A stretch of 64,000 nt of DNA from JACRCT01 sp049841135 (GCA_049841135.1 JASGHK010000008.1:868001-932000), one strand, 5' to 3'; positions 46,801 through 56,031 are shown, counted from the first letter of the stretch. Program-made: numbers and translations. The notes: a model not told the origin generated them from the sequence alone.

Positions 46801-48689
46801 AAGCGGCGCTGTTCGGCAAGACGCTGTTCGCCCTGAGCCCCAAGGCGCCGCCGGTCGGACCGGTGCTGCTCGACTCCAGCACCTTGTCCAGCCTGCCCGG
46901 AATCCAGCGTCACGGCGCCAACGCCGGCGACCCGACGACCACCGAGCGCTACGTGGCCTTCCTCTCCGGCGGCTGGTCGCCTTCGCTGGAGAAGGGGCGC
47001 GGCATCTACATGGTGGACGCCTGGAACGGCTTCGTGCAGGGCCGCAACGACAACCTGTGGTGGAAGTTCGAGCGCAGCAAGGACGGCGCCGACACCGGCG
47101 AGGTCAACGAGCCGCGCGCGAACCTGACCCACAGCATCGTCGCGCCGGTGGCCATGGTCGACTACGACTCGCTCCTCGAGTTCAAGATGGACGGCTTCTT
47201 CGACACCGCGCTCGTGGGCGACACCCGCGGCCAGCTCTGGGTCACCCGCTTCTCCAAGCCCGGCAAGTGGAACAGCAGCGACAAGACCATCAGCAACTGG
47301 GGCGGCGCGCGCAGCTTCGAGCAGGACCTCCAGGGCGCTCCCGCCGGCACCGACGAGGACTCCGGCGGCGCGGCGACCGCCAAGAGCGTGCGCCACGACT
47401 GGCCGTTCCACTACGTCGCCGAGACCGCCGTGCAGCTGGACACCGCCGCGCTGCGCGCCTTCGTGGGCACGGGCGACCGGTACTCCATCCTCGAGGACAA
47501 GGCGGGCCAGTGCCGCTGGGACAGCCCGCTGCCGTGCGCCAAGCTGGGCTGCGACGAGTACAAGACCATCTACAAGATGAAGCGCCTCACCCGGGAGTAC
47601 AAGAAGATCGAGAACCACTGGAAGGACCTGCAGTTCGAGCACGGCAAGCGGGACGAGGCCAACGCCAGCCTCTCGGCCTGCGGAACGGTCGCGAACGAGG
47701 TGGTGGTCACGGCGGAGATCAGCGAGAGCAAGATCAACAGCTGCCCCGGCGCTGGCGCCAACTACGACCCGCTGCGCAACATGAAGGTGGAGTGCGGGCG
47801 CGACGCGAACAACAACTTCTTCTGCCAGCGCACCGACACCGTGGCCCCGAACTACTACGACATCACCGCGGACACGGCCGACGACACCACCTACATGAGC
47901 GGCCTGGGCAAGAACCGCTTCTACGGGCTGGTGGTGTTGGACCGGACGCGCACGTTCGACGAGGGCCGCACGACGGCGTCCGACGCCACCGGCAACAGCG
48001 CCAAGGGCTACGACGCGATGCGGCTGACCGACCGCCAGGCGTCGCCGAGCGTGAACACCTACGGCGACCTGGTCGACGTCACGGACGTCTACTGCGACAC
48101 CACCGGCACCTGCAAGTTCAAGGCGACCAACCTGGTGACCTCCGGCGCCGCGTCCGCCGACAAGGGCTGGTTCTACGAGTACATCGACGGGCACAAGTTC
48201 CGCACGGCCACCGGCGCCGCCGTCGCCAACGGCTGCGCCCTCTGGAGCAGCCTCTTCCCGGTGCTCTCCGGCTCGTCGGCGTGCGCCAACACGGTCGCCC
48301 GCTCCCGCCTGTACCAGGCCGACTACATCTCCGGCCTGCCCAACTGCGCGGAGGGCATGGCGGCCGGAACCTACGCCTGCTCCTCCTCCTCCGACTGCCC
48401 CGAGGGCGGCACCTGCACCTCCGGCAAGTGCTCGAACAACGCCCGCTTCGTCGAGGCCGCTGCCCTCACGCCTCCGCCCGAGCCCAAGGTGGTCGTCCAG
48501 ATCTCCAAGCTGGGCCAGGTCAAGTACAGCGCCATGACGCCGCCCAAGGGTGGCGAGTCGCAGGTGTCCAGCGTCGACATCGCGCAGGCCCAGGACATCC
48601 TGCAGTCGGTCTACGAGCTGCCGGTGTCGCGCCGCATGCACCAGTGCCGCCACGTCGACGCGAGCAAGTGCGCGCCGGTCCCGCCGTGA
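43803..48689 (+). CDS. pilY1: PilY1-family pilus-tip adhesin
   Basis: 1628 residues. A signal peptide ends near ASSEALA. A von Willebrand A-like domain begins with ILFILDNSGSME (DxSxS at residues 66-70) and continues to about 560 (VLLSDGEPNTEK, ATYTIGFSDNA). An aspartate-rich loop, DSDKNGDGDENDVF, looks like a calcium site. The C-terminal part is a beta-propeller with LVGANDGMLHAFDGGT, DTRGQLWVTRF and GTGDRYSILED. A late Cys-rich motif (CSSSSDCPEGGTCTSGKC) is unusual. PilY1 sits at the pilus tip, primes assembly with the minor pilins and mediates adhesion. Despite its length it has no frame break. Confidence 0.9.
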   Translation: MTRTALSAALALAGLFASSEALALDEAACCVQSTSKVDAILNPARGSDEKFFGRAGGPPNILFILDNSGSMEGQSTGDYGAWPQVWDDAEGCGWSALNSLGYSKNVTYPPMRKSVTATNPFNTDWFDKTKYYDAPKLGYGNNFNKKPGDTANNNRGTIFNSDTDACNGAPDVANCKSCLANSGYYIFGRSTGTLTNANMEGYYGDTENRQNWMVRDDDKTALVNSPAPTFQVGTGCNNAASPVCSSCTTWTDTAPANIYYDSYNTTRVEFSSTVECARVKSATYQNYSTERRVTGNFLNFYAPRDSGAVITLSNIINDLKEVRFALYTLNRNTSSDKCFWGSDGGCVVKAIGPSCAKSYPWDQSHCDSNRNSILTPLTSTINFNNGTPITGALYAAGYYFNTHTGSGSTPTAGYSTGAGWTSNSDFDDADAVCWSCGFNAIVLLSDGEPNTEKPMPSAITSMSATEKCAEVSEYLWTHDARADMADTQRIATYTIGFSDNAAFSTTLQEVASKGGGSFYPATSTQGLRDAMLLIIEDIARRNTAFSTSNIASVQSGQTAMAAIMPRMMPLSGKPWTGDLYRFELYNEWVMNNDNTTLDSDKNGDGDENDVFIVDKDGSIILEDGEGKFVKKGTSTPAVPHWEARKQLLTNGFASRKIYTIVDTASASGATKDGYFTEHDNASGLIEFDSAHWSQLIDYLGIKGTGMCPFGTLTGEQGAFFEKLHLTLPIATAAVKASTGYDFNTTPKAVSDYNELCARALIQFIRGQDLGDEDGDSDRTEPRNSILGDIFHSSPIVVDPPVDKAFCRAGMHNQCVRTLFDQNLPITPTELVTTNETHCASLGANDYDAYDVYHWNNRKRARQVLVGANDGMLHAFDGGTEDNSGTCQDGVFQASYNAGTGNELWAFIPPDALPRLADIVLSHQFYVDGDIMVRDIWADGSGSVSSPDGKKQSDEFHTIAIVAEGRGGTHYFALELKWDGLLSAAAKPAFRWMYPQPCTPEAALFGKTLFALSPKAPPVGPVLLDSSTLSSLPGIQRHGANAGDPTTTERYVAFLSGGWSPSLEKGRGIYMVDAWNGFVQGRNDNLWWKFERSKDGADTGEVNEPRANLTHSIVAPVAMVDYDSLLEFKMDGFFDTALVGDTRGQLWVTRFSKPGKWNSSDKTISNWGGARSFEQDLQGAPAGTDEDSGGAATAKSVRHDWPFHYVAETAVQLDTAALRAFVGTGDRYSILEDKAGQCRWDSPLPCAKLGCDEYKTIYKMKRLTREYKKIENHWKDLQFEHGKRDEANASLSACGTVANEVVVTAEISESKINSCPGAGANYDPLRNMKVECGRDANNNFFCQRTDTVAPNYYDITADTADDTTYMSGLGKNRFYGLVVLDRTRTFDEGRTTASDATGNSAKGYDAMRLTDRQASPSVNTYGDLVDVTDVYCDTTGTCKFKATNLVTSGAASADKGWFYEYIDGHKFRTATGAAVANGCALWSSLFPVLSGSSACANTVARSRLYQADYISGLPNCAEGMAAGTYACSSSSDCPEGGTCTSGKCSNNARFVEAAALTPPPEPKVVVQISKLGQVKYSAMTPPKGGESQVSSVDIAQAQDILQSVYELPVSRRMHQCRHVDASKCAPVPP

Positions 48690-48729
48690 CACGGGGCTGA
48701 CGCAAGAGGAAGGCCGGGGGGACCCGCGG

Positions 48730-48764
48730 GGCGGCCGCTCGAGAGAGCGGCCGCCTCCTTTTTT
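48730..48764 (+). terminator. Rho-independent terminator after pilY1
   Basis: GGCGGCCGCTC and GAGCGGCCGCC form an 11-bp perfect stem around GAGA. It is followed by CTCC and a run of six T. Confidence 0.9.
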
Positions 48765-48820
48765 GCCGAGCCAGGGCTTTCGGCACTAGGCTGGGACGCC
48801 CCGTTCGGACGCCCAAGACG

Positions 48821-50008
48821 ATGACGATCGTTCCCGCCCTCCTCGCCCTTCCGCTGTTGCTCGCCGCCACACCCGCTCCCACGGCCCCGGCCCCTTCCGC
48901 CGCGCTCGTCGACGCCTTGCTGTCGAGCGACGAGGGGACGTGGCGCCAGGCCGCGCTCGAGCTGTCGTTCAGCGGCCCCGAGGGCGCCCGCGCCGTGGCC
49001 GCGCGCGGCGAGCGGCTCAAGGCGAGCCACCGCGCGGTGAAGACCTACCTGATGCTCTCGCTGCTCGAGAGCACCACCCCGCAGCAGCTGCGCGCCTTCC
49101 CCGCGCTCAAGAACTTCTGGGAGCCGGCGGTCGCCGAAGCGCGCCAGTGGATGCAGCGGCCCATCGTCTTCCAGCGGCCCGGGCCCCGCCTCAAGCCGCG
49201 CAAAGCGACCGAGAACGAGACCCCCGACCAGCAGGAGGCGGCCAAGAACCAGCGCGCCGCGCGCCGCATGCAGGGCTTCTTGGTCCCCCTGTTCCTGGAG
49301 CGGCTGGAGAGCCCCGAGCCGAACGCCACGCTCGACGCGGTGCTCGCGCTCGAGCGGCTGGAGGCGTGGAGCGCTCGCTCGGAGGTGGAGAAGGTGGCGA
49401 GCGACCCCAAGCGCGCCCCCGACGACATCGCCGCCAAGACCGCCCGCCGCTTCCTGGACTCGCGGGCCAAGGCTTCGCAGGCGCCGCACGCGCTCGCCCT
49501 CAAGCCCCGGCTGGCCGCGATGGTGGTCTACGAGGAGGCCGGCGAGCCCGAGATCCTGTGGAAGGGGCTCCAGGAGGCCGTCCCTACGGTGCTCGAGGCC
49601 AAGACCCCCGAGCAGTTCTGGGCATTGGCCCGTCCCACCTTCGAGGCCTTCTGGCGCGCCGCCGCTGCCCCTTCGCCGGAGCGAGCGCCGGCGCTGGAGC
49701 GCTGGTCGGACCGCAACCGGGGTTACGCGATCGCGTTCACCGACGGTCCGGCGCCCCAGAAGCTCGCCGTGACCGGCCCGGCAGGCGTTAGCGGCACCCT
49801 CACCGAGCGCGGCACGGGCAAGGTCCTCAAGCAAGGCAGGCTGCCCCTCGCGCTGGAGCCGATCCCGCCGGCTGGCTGTCGGCTGTCGGCCCAGCTGGCC
49901 GCCCGCAAGGTGGAGGTCGAGGTCCCCACCCGCCCAGGCGGGGTGGTGAAGATCGAGCTCCTTGCACCCGAACCGCCGGCGAAGCCCAGCGCATCCCAGA
50001 AACGCTGA
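48821..50008 (+). CDS. Secreted helical-repeat protein
   Basis: 395 residues. The signal peptide is short (TIVPALLALPLLLAATPA). The mature part is rich in helical hairpins (VDALLSSDEGTWRQAALELS, NATLDAVLALERLEAW), similar to HEAT repeats, and ends with a small beta domain (GPAGVSGTLTERGTGKVLK) that may be Ig-like. It is co-directional with the next gene, 99 bases away. No catalytic motif was recognised. Confidence 0.55.
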   Translation: MTIVPALLALPLLLAATPAPTAPAPSAALVDALLSSDEGTWRQAALELSFSGPEGARAVAARGERLKASHRAVKTYLMLSLLESTTPQQLRAFPALKNFWEPAVAEARQWMQRPIVFQRPGPRLKPRKATENETPDQQEAAKNQRAARRMQGFLVPLFLERLESPEPNATLDAVLALERLEAWSARSEVEKVASDPKRAPDDIAAKTARRFLDSRAKASQAPHALALKPRLAAMVVYEEAGEPEILWKGLQEAVPTVLEAKTPEQFWALARPTFEAFWRAAAAPSPERAPALERWSDRNRGYAIAFTDGPAPQKLAVTGPAGVSGTLTERGTGKVLKQGRLPLALEPIPPAGCRLSAQLAARKVEVEVPTRPGGVVKIELLAPEPPAKPSASQKR

Positions 50009-50107
50009 CGTTCGGAGGGAAGCGGAGCGCCGAACCGAAGGCGCGGTGAAGATACTCGAACAGCGGCCCGCCTCTCGAAAGAGGAGGTGCGGGCGAAAGG
50101 ACTCTCA

Positions 50108-51265
50108 GTGCCCGCCTCGCTCACCCCCGAGCAGATGAAGACCCTGCTCCAGTCCGTCTTCCGGCTCAATGAGGAGGACCGCACCCTGGCGCTGCTGGTG
50201 GACGTGCCCAACGGCGCGGTACCGGACCACGACGCCTGGCGCGACCGGCGGGCGCTGGCGTGGGAGTGGAAGAGGACGATCGAGTCGGTCAAGGCGGAGC
50301 TGAACCTCGCCGAGGTGCTGCTGCTGGGCTACGAGAACGTCGGCAGCAACAACAACGACCTGCCTCGCGTGCTGGTGGCGGTGGGGAGCGATCCGGCGGA
50401 CCTGGACGCGCGGCTGCTCTCCGCGTCGGGCCCGGAGATCGACCGCGACGAGGTCCTCGGCCGCACGCAGATCATCCTCGCGCCGACCGAGTTCTCCACC
50501 ACCGCACCGCTCAAGCTCCTGGCGAAGACGCACCGCTTCCGCGCCGCCACCCTCCCCGGCTTCTCGCGCGCCATGCTGCCGGCGCTGGGGCTCGACTACG
50601 AGAAGGTGCACGCGCGGGTCTCGCAGCTGGCGCACCGGCTGGACGAGGCCGAGGGGGCCGAGCTCGAGTTCGCGGTGGGGCCGGCGAAGTATCGCCTGCA
50701 CCTCGACCTGCGGCTGCGCCTGGCGCACTCGTCGAGCGGGCTCCTCCGGGAGATGCACGCCGCCGGGAACCTCCCGTCCGGCGAGGCCTACATCGTTCCC
50801 AACGAGGGCGAGCGGGAGAAGAGCGCCTCGCAGGGGGAGCTGCCCGTGCAGTTCGGCGACGAGGTGGTCGTCTTCAAGGTCGAGGCCAACCGGGCCGTCT
50901 CGGCGCGGGCGCACAGCTGGGCCCGGCGCGCCGCGTGTGAGGCGCAGGCCAAGGCGCTGGCCGAGGAGCCGGCGTACGGCAACCTCGCGGAGCTGGGGCT
51001 GGGCGTGCTCGGCGAGTTCGGGGTCGAGGCCTGCGGCGCGACGCTCTTGGACGAGAAGCTGGGGCTGCACGTGGCCTTCGGCCGCAGCGACCACTTCGGC
51101 GGCATCACCTCGCCGGCTTCGTGGAAGGATCCCAAGCGCGTCATCCACATCGACTGGGTCTACGTGCCTTCGGTGCAGAAGGACGTCACCGTCGCCAGCG
51201 CACGGCTGGTCTACCCGGGCGGCCGAGACGAGCTGGTGATGCGCGACGGGAAGTACACCGTCTGA
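50108..51265 (+). CDS. M29-like aminopeptidase-family protein
   Basis: About 385 residues. Segments match the M29 metallo-aminopeptidase pattern: NLPSGEAYIVP (family glutamate), TLLDEKLGLHVAFGRSDHFGG (acidic ligand and histidine) and IHIDWVYVP (H-x-D). The metal-site residues therefore appear present. Enzymes of this group release N-terminal residues from peptides in the cytoplasm. The GTG at 50108 is chosen with AAAGGA upstream; GTG 50087 and ATG 50135 are alternatives. Confidence 0.65.
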   Translation: MPASLTPEQMKTLLQSVFRLNEEDRTLALLVDVPNGAVPDHDAWRDRRALAWEWKRTIESVKAELNLAEVLLLGYENVGSNNNDLPRVLVAVGSDPADLDARLLSASGPEIDRDEVLGRTQIILAPTEFSTTAPLKLLAKTHRFRAATLPGFSRAMLPALGLDYEKVHARVSQLAHRLDEAEGAELEFAVGPAKYRLHLDLRLRLAHSSSGLLREMHAAGNLPSGEAYIVPNEGEREKSASQGELPVQFGDEVVVFKVEANRAVSARAHSWARRAACEAQAKALAEEPAYGNLAELGLGVLGEFGVEACGATLLDEKLGLHVAFGRSDHFGGITSPASWKDPKRVIHIDWVYVPSVQKDVTVASARLVYPGGRDELVMRDGKYTV

Positions 51266-51456
51266 GCCGGTGAAGACGGGCGCGGTGGCGCGCGGACGAG
51301 CGGCGGCCTTGCGTCGCGAGCCCTCTGAACACCGAACTCCGCAGTGCTTGCTGGAGGCGCCAAGGGGCCGTGCTCGATTCGGACCTCATCACTGCCCAGG
51401 GCTGAAGGAGGCCCGCGCGCTCACGCTTGCGGCTCGGGCCGGTTGTCCGCGCGCTG

Positions 51457-53337
51457 CTACGGTCCCTGCTGTCCTTTCTGCGCCGGCGCCTTCGGATTGA
51501 CCGCCGGCACCGCCGGAGCCGGCGCGCTGGGGTTGCCGCCGATCGCGCGGATCATCTGCTGGAGCAGCTTCGCGGTCGCCGGGTCCACCTTCATGCCGCC
51601 TCCCAGGTTCTCGAAGTCGATGGACGCTCCGATGTCCTCGTCGCCATGCAGCTGGCGCATCCACCGATCGTGCAGGGCCAGCGCGGCCTGCGCCTGGTTC
51701 GGGGCGGCGCCGGCCGCTGCGATGAGCACGGCGTCGCTGTCGATCTCCTTGAAACGGTGGGCCGCGACCGACTCCTTGAGCGCGGCGAAGAAGGCCTTGT
51801 CGCCGACGAGCCTTCGCAGCCGCTGGTAATAGAGCCCGCCCTTGCCGCGCAGGATGCCCTCGATCTCGAGGCGCGCGGCGTACTCGTTGATTGGCCGGTC
51901 CACGGCCAGGTCCGGGTGCCCCAGCGTCCGCCTCAGGCGGTAGGAGCGCATCATCTGCTCCTCGACGAGCCGGCGGCTCTGCTCGCCGCCGCGCCGCTGC
52001 TCCACATACAGGTAGGCGCCATAGCTGGTGACGGGCTCGTGCAGCGCCGGCCGCCCCGCCCCGTCGGAGCCGACCACCCCACCCCACCACTGGTGCGCCA
52101 CGTGGTGCGCCACCACCAGCTCGAGCACGTCGTCGACGATCTTCCCCGGGTCACCGGCTTGCGCGAAGCGGGGGTCGAGCTGGCTCGAGTCGGTGAGCAG
52201 GCCGCTGACGAGCAGCAGGGTGGGGAACGAGATGGCCTCGACAGAGCCCGTCAGCGGCGCCTCGACGACGTCGAGCTGCGCCCATGGATAGGGTCCCAGC
52301 TTGTCGGTGAAGAAGCGGAGCGCCCGCGCGGCCGTGTCCATCAGCTTCTTGGCCTGCAGCTCGTGCCCTGGCGCCGCCAGCGCGCGCACCTTCACCTCGC
52401 CGACGACCTGCTTCTGCTCCTTCCACTCCTCGCCCGCCACCAACGCGAAGCCCCGCACCGCCGCCGCCACCCGCGTCGAGCGCTTGCGGCCGTCCTTCTC
52501 GGGGGTCGAGCCCAGCTCCACCCCGGTCCCGGCCACTGCCAAGGACGTGGGCGCCACCAGCGAGACGACCCAGTTCCCCAAGGGCCCCCAGCGCGGCTCG
52601 CCTATGACCGGCTCGGGGCTGGCATCGAAGACGCCCGCTTCGCGCCGCGCCAGCTCGGGCGCAAAGCCCGCCAGGTTGAAGCTCGAGCCGTACCAGCCGA
52701 AGGCGCCGTTGCGCACGCCCTGCTCCGCGCCTGAACGCCCCGAGATCATCTGCATCGCCTGGTCGAGCATGCCGCTCGTCGCGTTGGCTCCCACGCCCTT
52801 GAGCTCGGGGACGTCCGCACGGAACTCGATCTCGACCAGCGCCGGCCCGGCCTCGAGCGGCGGCTCCAGCGGCAGGCGGTACATGCCCGGGTCGCGCGCG
52901 TCGAGGGTCACCTCCTTGCCGCCGGCGACCACGCGGACGATGGACACCGGCTTCGCCTCGTCGGGGACGGCATTCGCCGGCAGGCGCAGCCACAGCTCGC
53001 GGTGCTCCTCCTTGAGCGCCAGGACGATCTGCTCGCGGCCCTTGAGCGACTTGGCGGCCGGGTCGAGCTCGAGGTCCAGGCGGTAGCGCGGGAGCGCAGC
53101 GAGGCCGCCCGTCTCCTTGTCGACGGCGGTGCGCTGCGACGGCGCCAGGCTCTGGGCCAGCATCTGCAGCTCGGGGTCCTGCTCCTGGGTCGGTGCCGAA
53201 GAGGGATCCTTCGCGGGCGCGGCGGCCGGCTGGGCTTGCGCTGGCCTGGCCGGCGCGGGCTTGGCACCGGCGCCCTTCGAGGCGGGAGCCGCGGGGGCGG
53301 CAGAGAGCAGGACTGCGGCGAGAAGACCCCAGTGCAT
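51457..53337 (-). CDS. M1 aminopeptidase-like secreted protein with altered zinc motif
   Basis: 626 residues with a signal peptide (WGLLAAVLLSAAPAAPA) and a Pro/Ala-rich linker. It then has an M1-type N-terminal beta domain (RYRLDLELDPAAKSLKGREQIVLAL) and a gluzincin-like catalytic region. Where active enzymes have HExxHxxW, this one reads HHVAHQWW (residues 411-418), so the catalytic Glu is His. A downstream acidic residue is kept in HEPVTSYGAYL. The protein is probably inactive as a peptidase and may bind peptides or metal. It starts with ATG at 53337. Confidence 0.75.
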   Translation of the reverse strand: MHWGLLAAVLLSAAPAAPASKGAGAKPAPARPAQAQPAAAPAKDPSSAPTQEQDPELQMLAQSLAPSQRTAVDKETGGLAALPRYRLDLELDPAAKSLKGREQIVLALKEEHRELWLRLPANAVPDEAKPVSIVRVVAGGKEVTLDARDPGMYRLPLEPPLEAGPALVEIEFRADVPELKGVGANATSGMLDQAMQMISGRSGAEQGVRNGAFGWYGSSFNLAGFAPELARREAGVFDASPEPVIGEPRWGPLGNWVVSLVAPTSLAVAGTGVELGSTPEKDGRKRSTRVAAAVRGFALVAGEEWKEQKQVVGEVKVRALAAPGHELQAKKLMDTAARALRFFTDKLGPYPWAQLDVVEAPLTGSVEAISFPTLLLVSGLLTDSSQLDPRFAQAGDPGKIVDDVLELVVAHHVAHQWWGGVVGSDGAGRPALHEPVTSYGAYLYVEQRRGGEQSRRLVEEQMMRSYRLRRTLGHPDLAVDRPINEYAARLEIEGILRGKGGLYYQRLRRLVGDKAFFAALKESVAAHRFKEIDSDAVLIAAAGAAPNQAQAALALHDRWMRQLHGDEDIGASIDFENLGGGMKVDPATAKLLQQMIRAIGGNPSAPAPAVPAVNPKAPAQKGQQGP

Positions 53338-53455
53338 GGCCACCTCTGGCTCGACGGAAGCGGCCTTGACCAAAGCCGCGAGGCGCCAGTTTACTAGCGC
53401 CTTCGTTCCGACGCTCCCCCGCTCAGCGGGCAGACGTCCCTCCCGGAGAAATGCG

Positions 53456-54055
53456 ATGTCCCGCGCCGCCGTCGTCGTCCTCGCTGCGTCCGCCGTGCTG
53501 GCCCTCGGGGGCTGCGCCAGGGGCGGCGCCCGCCCGTCGTACTCGGGGCCGCCGAAAGCCTTCAAGCTGCTCAACGAGACGCCCGAGGCCGAGACCTTGA
53601 CGCGCGTGGAGAAGCGCTCGGACCTGTTCGTGACCGTCGAGAACGGCGAGCCGGTGCCCTTCGTGGTGGCGGTCGGCGAGGTCCCCAATCTCAACCGCCA
53701 GGGCGGCGCGGTGAAGCTCTACGGCGACGAGGCGGGCAAGGAAGGCTGGTCCGTCGACAACTTCCTGTTCATCGAGGTCCTCAACGCCAAGGGCGTGGTC
53801 GTTGGGCGCGGCGTCGTCGGCTACCAGCACGGCCTGACCGCGGGCAAGGAGCAGGTCGACTCGCTGGGCCAGATGAAGTTCAGCTTCGGCGCCGGGGAGA
53901 TCGACCTCTCCCCCATCATCCCTGCCAGCGAGACCGTGACCCTCCGGGTCACGGCGCTCGACTCGGGCGGCGTGGGCCGGGTGAGCAGCCTCTACGCCAT
54001 CCTCTCCGCCGACGCCGCCGCCGCCGCGACCTCCGAAGAGGACATGAGGAACTAG
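53456..54055 (+). CDS. Lipoprotein of unknown function
   Basis: 199 residues. The lipobox LALGGC is at residues 15-20. The mature part is a beta-rich domain (KLLNETPEAETLTRVEKRSD, VDNFLFIEVLNAKGVVVGRGVVGYQ, SETVTLRVTALDSGGVGR) resembling an Ig-like fold. A good ribosome site (CGGAGAAATGCG) supports the ATG at 53456. It overlaps the next gene at its stop. Confidence 0.6.
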   Translation: MSRAAVVVLAASAVLALGGCARGGARPSYSGPPKAFKLLNETPEAETLTRVEKRSDLFVTVENGEPVPFVVAVGEVPNLNRQGGAVKLYGDEAGKEGWSVDNFLFIEVLNAKGVVVGRGVVGYQHGLTAGKEQVDSLGQMKFSFGAGEIDLSPIIPASETVTLRVTALDSGGVGRVSSLYAILSADAAAAATSEEDMRN

Positions 54056-54561
54056 TGCGCGTCCGGGCCCGGCTCGACGCACCGCTCCCGCTGGGCCGGC
54101 TCCTTGCCGTCCCCGCCGGGGACGCCTCGCTTCCCCGTGTCGGCGCCTGCATCGAGGCCGCCGTCGACTACTTCCGCCGCAACTACGCCGAGCGCCAGGT
54201 CGGGCGCCTGGCCGCCGAGCTGCTCTCCGACGCGCTCGCCGACCCCTCGCGGCGCCTCTTCGTGCTCGAGGACGCCCAAGGCGCCCCGGCTGGCCTGCTC
54301 GATCTCGCCCTCGACGCCCCGGAGCCGCGCGAGGCGACGCTGGCGCTGCTCGTGCTCGACCGGCGGCTGCGCGGCCGGGGGCTGGGCCGAGAGGTGGCGG
54401 AGGCGCTGTTCGCGGAGCTGGCAGCCGCGGGCTTCGACCGGGTACGCCTGGGCGTTGCCCCCGGCGAGAGCGACGCCAACCGCTTCTGGCGGGCGATGGG
54501 CATGTGGCCCTGCGGCGTGGAGGAGGGCGTGCGCCTGTTCGAGCTGCCTCTTCGCGCCTGA
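54055..54561 (+). CDS. GNAT-family N-acetyltransferase
   Basis: 168 residues. The acetyl-CoA pyrophosphate loop is RGRGLGRE, following strand 4 (LALLVLDRRL). Strand 5 is VRLGVAPGESDANRFWRAMGM. The GTG shares its first base with the last base of the lipoprotein's TAG stop. The substrate is unknown. Confidence 0.8.
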   Translation: MRVRARLDAPLPLGRLLAVPAGDASLPRVGACIEAAVDYFRRNYAERQVGRLAAELLSDALADPSRRLFVLEDAQGAPAGLLDLALDAPEPREATLALLVLDRRLRGRGLGREVAEALFAELAAAGFDRVRLGVAPGESDANRFWRAMGMWPCGVEEGVRLFELPLRA

Positions 54562-54589
54562 GTGCGGTTGGGCTATGGTCCCGCGCCCG

Positions 54590-55199
54590 ATGAAACCAGG
54601 CTCCAGCACCTTCGCCGCGTCGCTCGTCGCCGGCTGCGCGCTCTCCTTCGCGGTCGCACTCACGTCCTGCGCCAACGAACGCCCGGCGCGCGCCGAGCCG
54701 GCCGTCGCGAATGCCCTCGACGCCCAGGCGCCTGACGCGACTCCTGCTCCGGCCCCGGTCGCGCCCACTCCATCGCCTCTGCCCGACAAGGTCGTCGTCC
54801 CCAAGGGCTGCGACATCAACCTCGCCGGCCGCTACAAGCTCGCGAAGAAGCCGTTCTGGACGTACCTGCTCGAGGACGACGGCGTTCACGTCCTGGCGCG
54901 GCGAACCGACCTGCCGGATGCGGGCGAGCCGGCGGATGGTGGCGAACCGCAGTCCAACGAGCCCGCGATGGTCCTCGACCGCACCGGGAACGGCTTCGTC
55001 GGAAACGAACTGGGCTTTGCGCGCAGCCCCTCGGGCACCCGCTGCCCAGTCACCTTCCGCGCCGAGGTCGTCGCGTGCGACGCGCAGGGCGTGACGCTGC
55101 GCTCCGAGGACCACGTGGCCCTCGACGACCAGTGCCACATCCAACGGCCTGCCTCGAGCTTCCGGGGCGACGACCGAGAAGGTTCTGGTGCGCCAATGA
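54590..55199 (+). CDS. Lipoprotein of unknown function (frame break near its end)
   Basis: About 202 residues. The N-terminus has a hydrophobic signal ending in LTSCAN. The mature part has a Pro/Ala linker and a beta domain with GCDINLAGRYKLAKKPFWTYL and DRTGNGFVGNELGFA. As read, the frame runs into ttcA. Removing one G from the GGGG run at 55164-55167, four bases after AGCT, gives FRATTEKVLVRQ and a TGA overlapping the ttcA ATG. The apparent fusion is therefore an artefact. Confidence 0.6.
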
Positions 55200-55997
55200 C
55201 GCCGACCGCGAGCCGCCTGGAGAAGCGCCTGCTCTACGACGTGGGCCGAGCCATCCACGACTGGGACCTCATCGTCCCCGGCGACAAGATCATGGTCGCG
55301 GTCTCGGGCGGCAAGGACTCGCTGAGCCTGTTGACCCTCTTGATGCGGCTGCAGGAGCGCGCCCCCGTCCACTTCTCGCTGGTGGCGGTCAACGTCGATC
55401 AAGGCCAGCCGGGCTTCCCCGCCCACACCCTCGAGCAGCACTTCCGCGCCCTGGGGGTCGAGCACCGCATCCTCCGCGAGGACACCTACTCGGTCGCGCT
55501 CAAGCTCACCGAGCCGGGCAAGACCTACTGCTCGGTCTGCTCGCGGCTGCGGCGCGGCATCCTCTACACGAGCGCAGTGGAGATGGGCTGCACCAAGATC
55601 GCCCTCGGGCACCACCGCGACGACCTCATCGAGACCCTGCTCCTGTCCGCCTTCTTCTCCGGCGCGCTCAAGAGCATGCCGCCCAAGCTCCTCTCGGACG
55701 ACGGCCGCAACACGGTCATCCGCCCACTCGCCTACTGCCAGGAGGCGGAATCTCTCGGCGTACGCGGCGGAGTTGAAGCTGCCCATCATCCCGTGTGGGC
55801 TCTGCGCCCAGCAGGAGAACGCCCAGCGGCAGCGCGTGAAGAAGCTCATCGCCGAGATGGCCAAGGAGCACCCGGCGGTTCCCGGGAACCTGTTCAACGC
55901 ACTCCAGAACGTCATCCCCTCGCACCTGCTCGACCCCTCCGTGGTCCGGGCCGTCATCAGGTCCGATGTAGGCAAGCCGCCCGCCGAAGGCAGCTGA
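55196..55997 (+). CDS. ttcA: tRNA 2-thiocytidine biosynthesis protein TtcA (frame break inside)
   Basis: About 266 residues. The PP-loop is VAVSGGKDSLS; the Fe-S cysteines appear in TYCSVCSRLRRG and in PCGLCAQQ. TtcA thiolates cytidine 32 of certain tRNAs using an iron-sulfur cluster. The frame breaks at GAATC (55748-55752). Deleting one base gives YCQEADLSAYAAELKLPIIPC, as expected for the family, and a length divisible by three. Confidence 0.85.
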
Positions 55998-56004
55998 CGC
56001 GCCG

Positions 56005-56026
56005 GACCCATGTGATCGATGCGGGC
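56005..56026. repeat. Second copy of the GACCCAT element
   Basis: It matches 21259-21280 at 20 of 22 positions. Here it lies eight bases after the ttcA stop. Confidence 0.6.
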
Positions 56027-56031
56027 CGGGC

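Noticed and set aside
43626..48692. Open frame of 1688 codons opposite pilY1 on the minus strand
   Set aside because: It is a mirror of the GC-rich pilY1 frame: low-complexity Val/Gly/Arg composition, no domain and no ribosome site. pilY1 has clear motifs.
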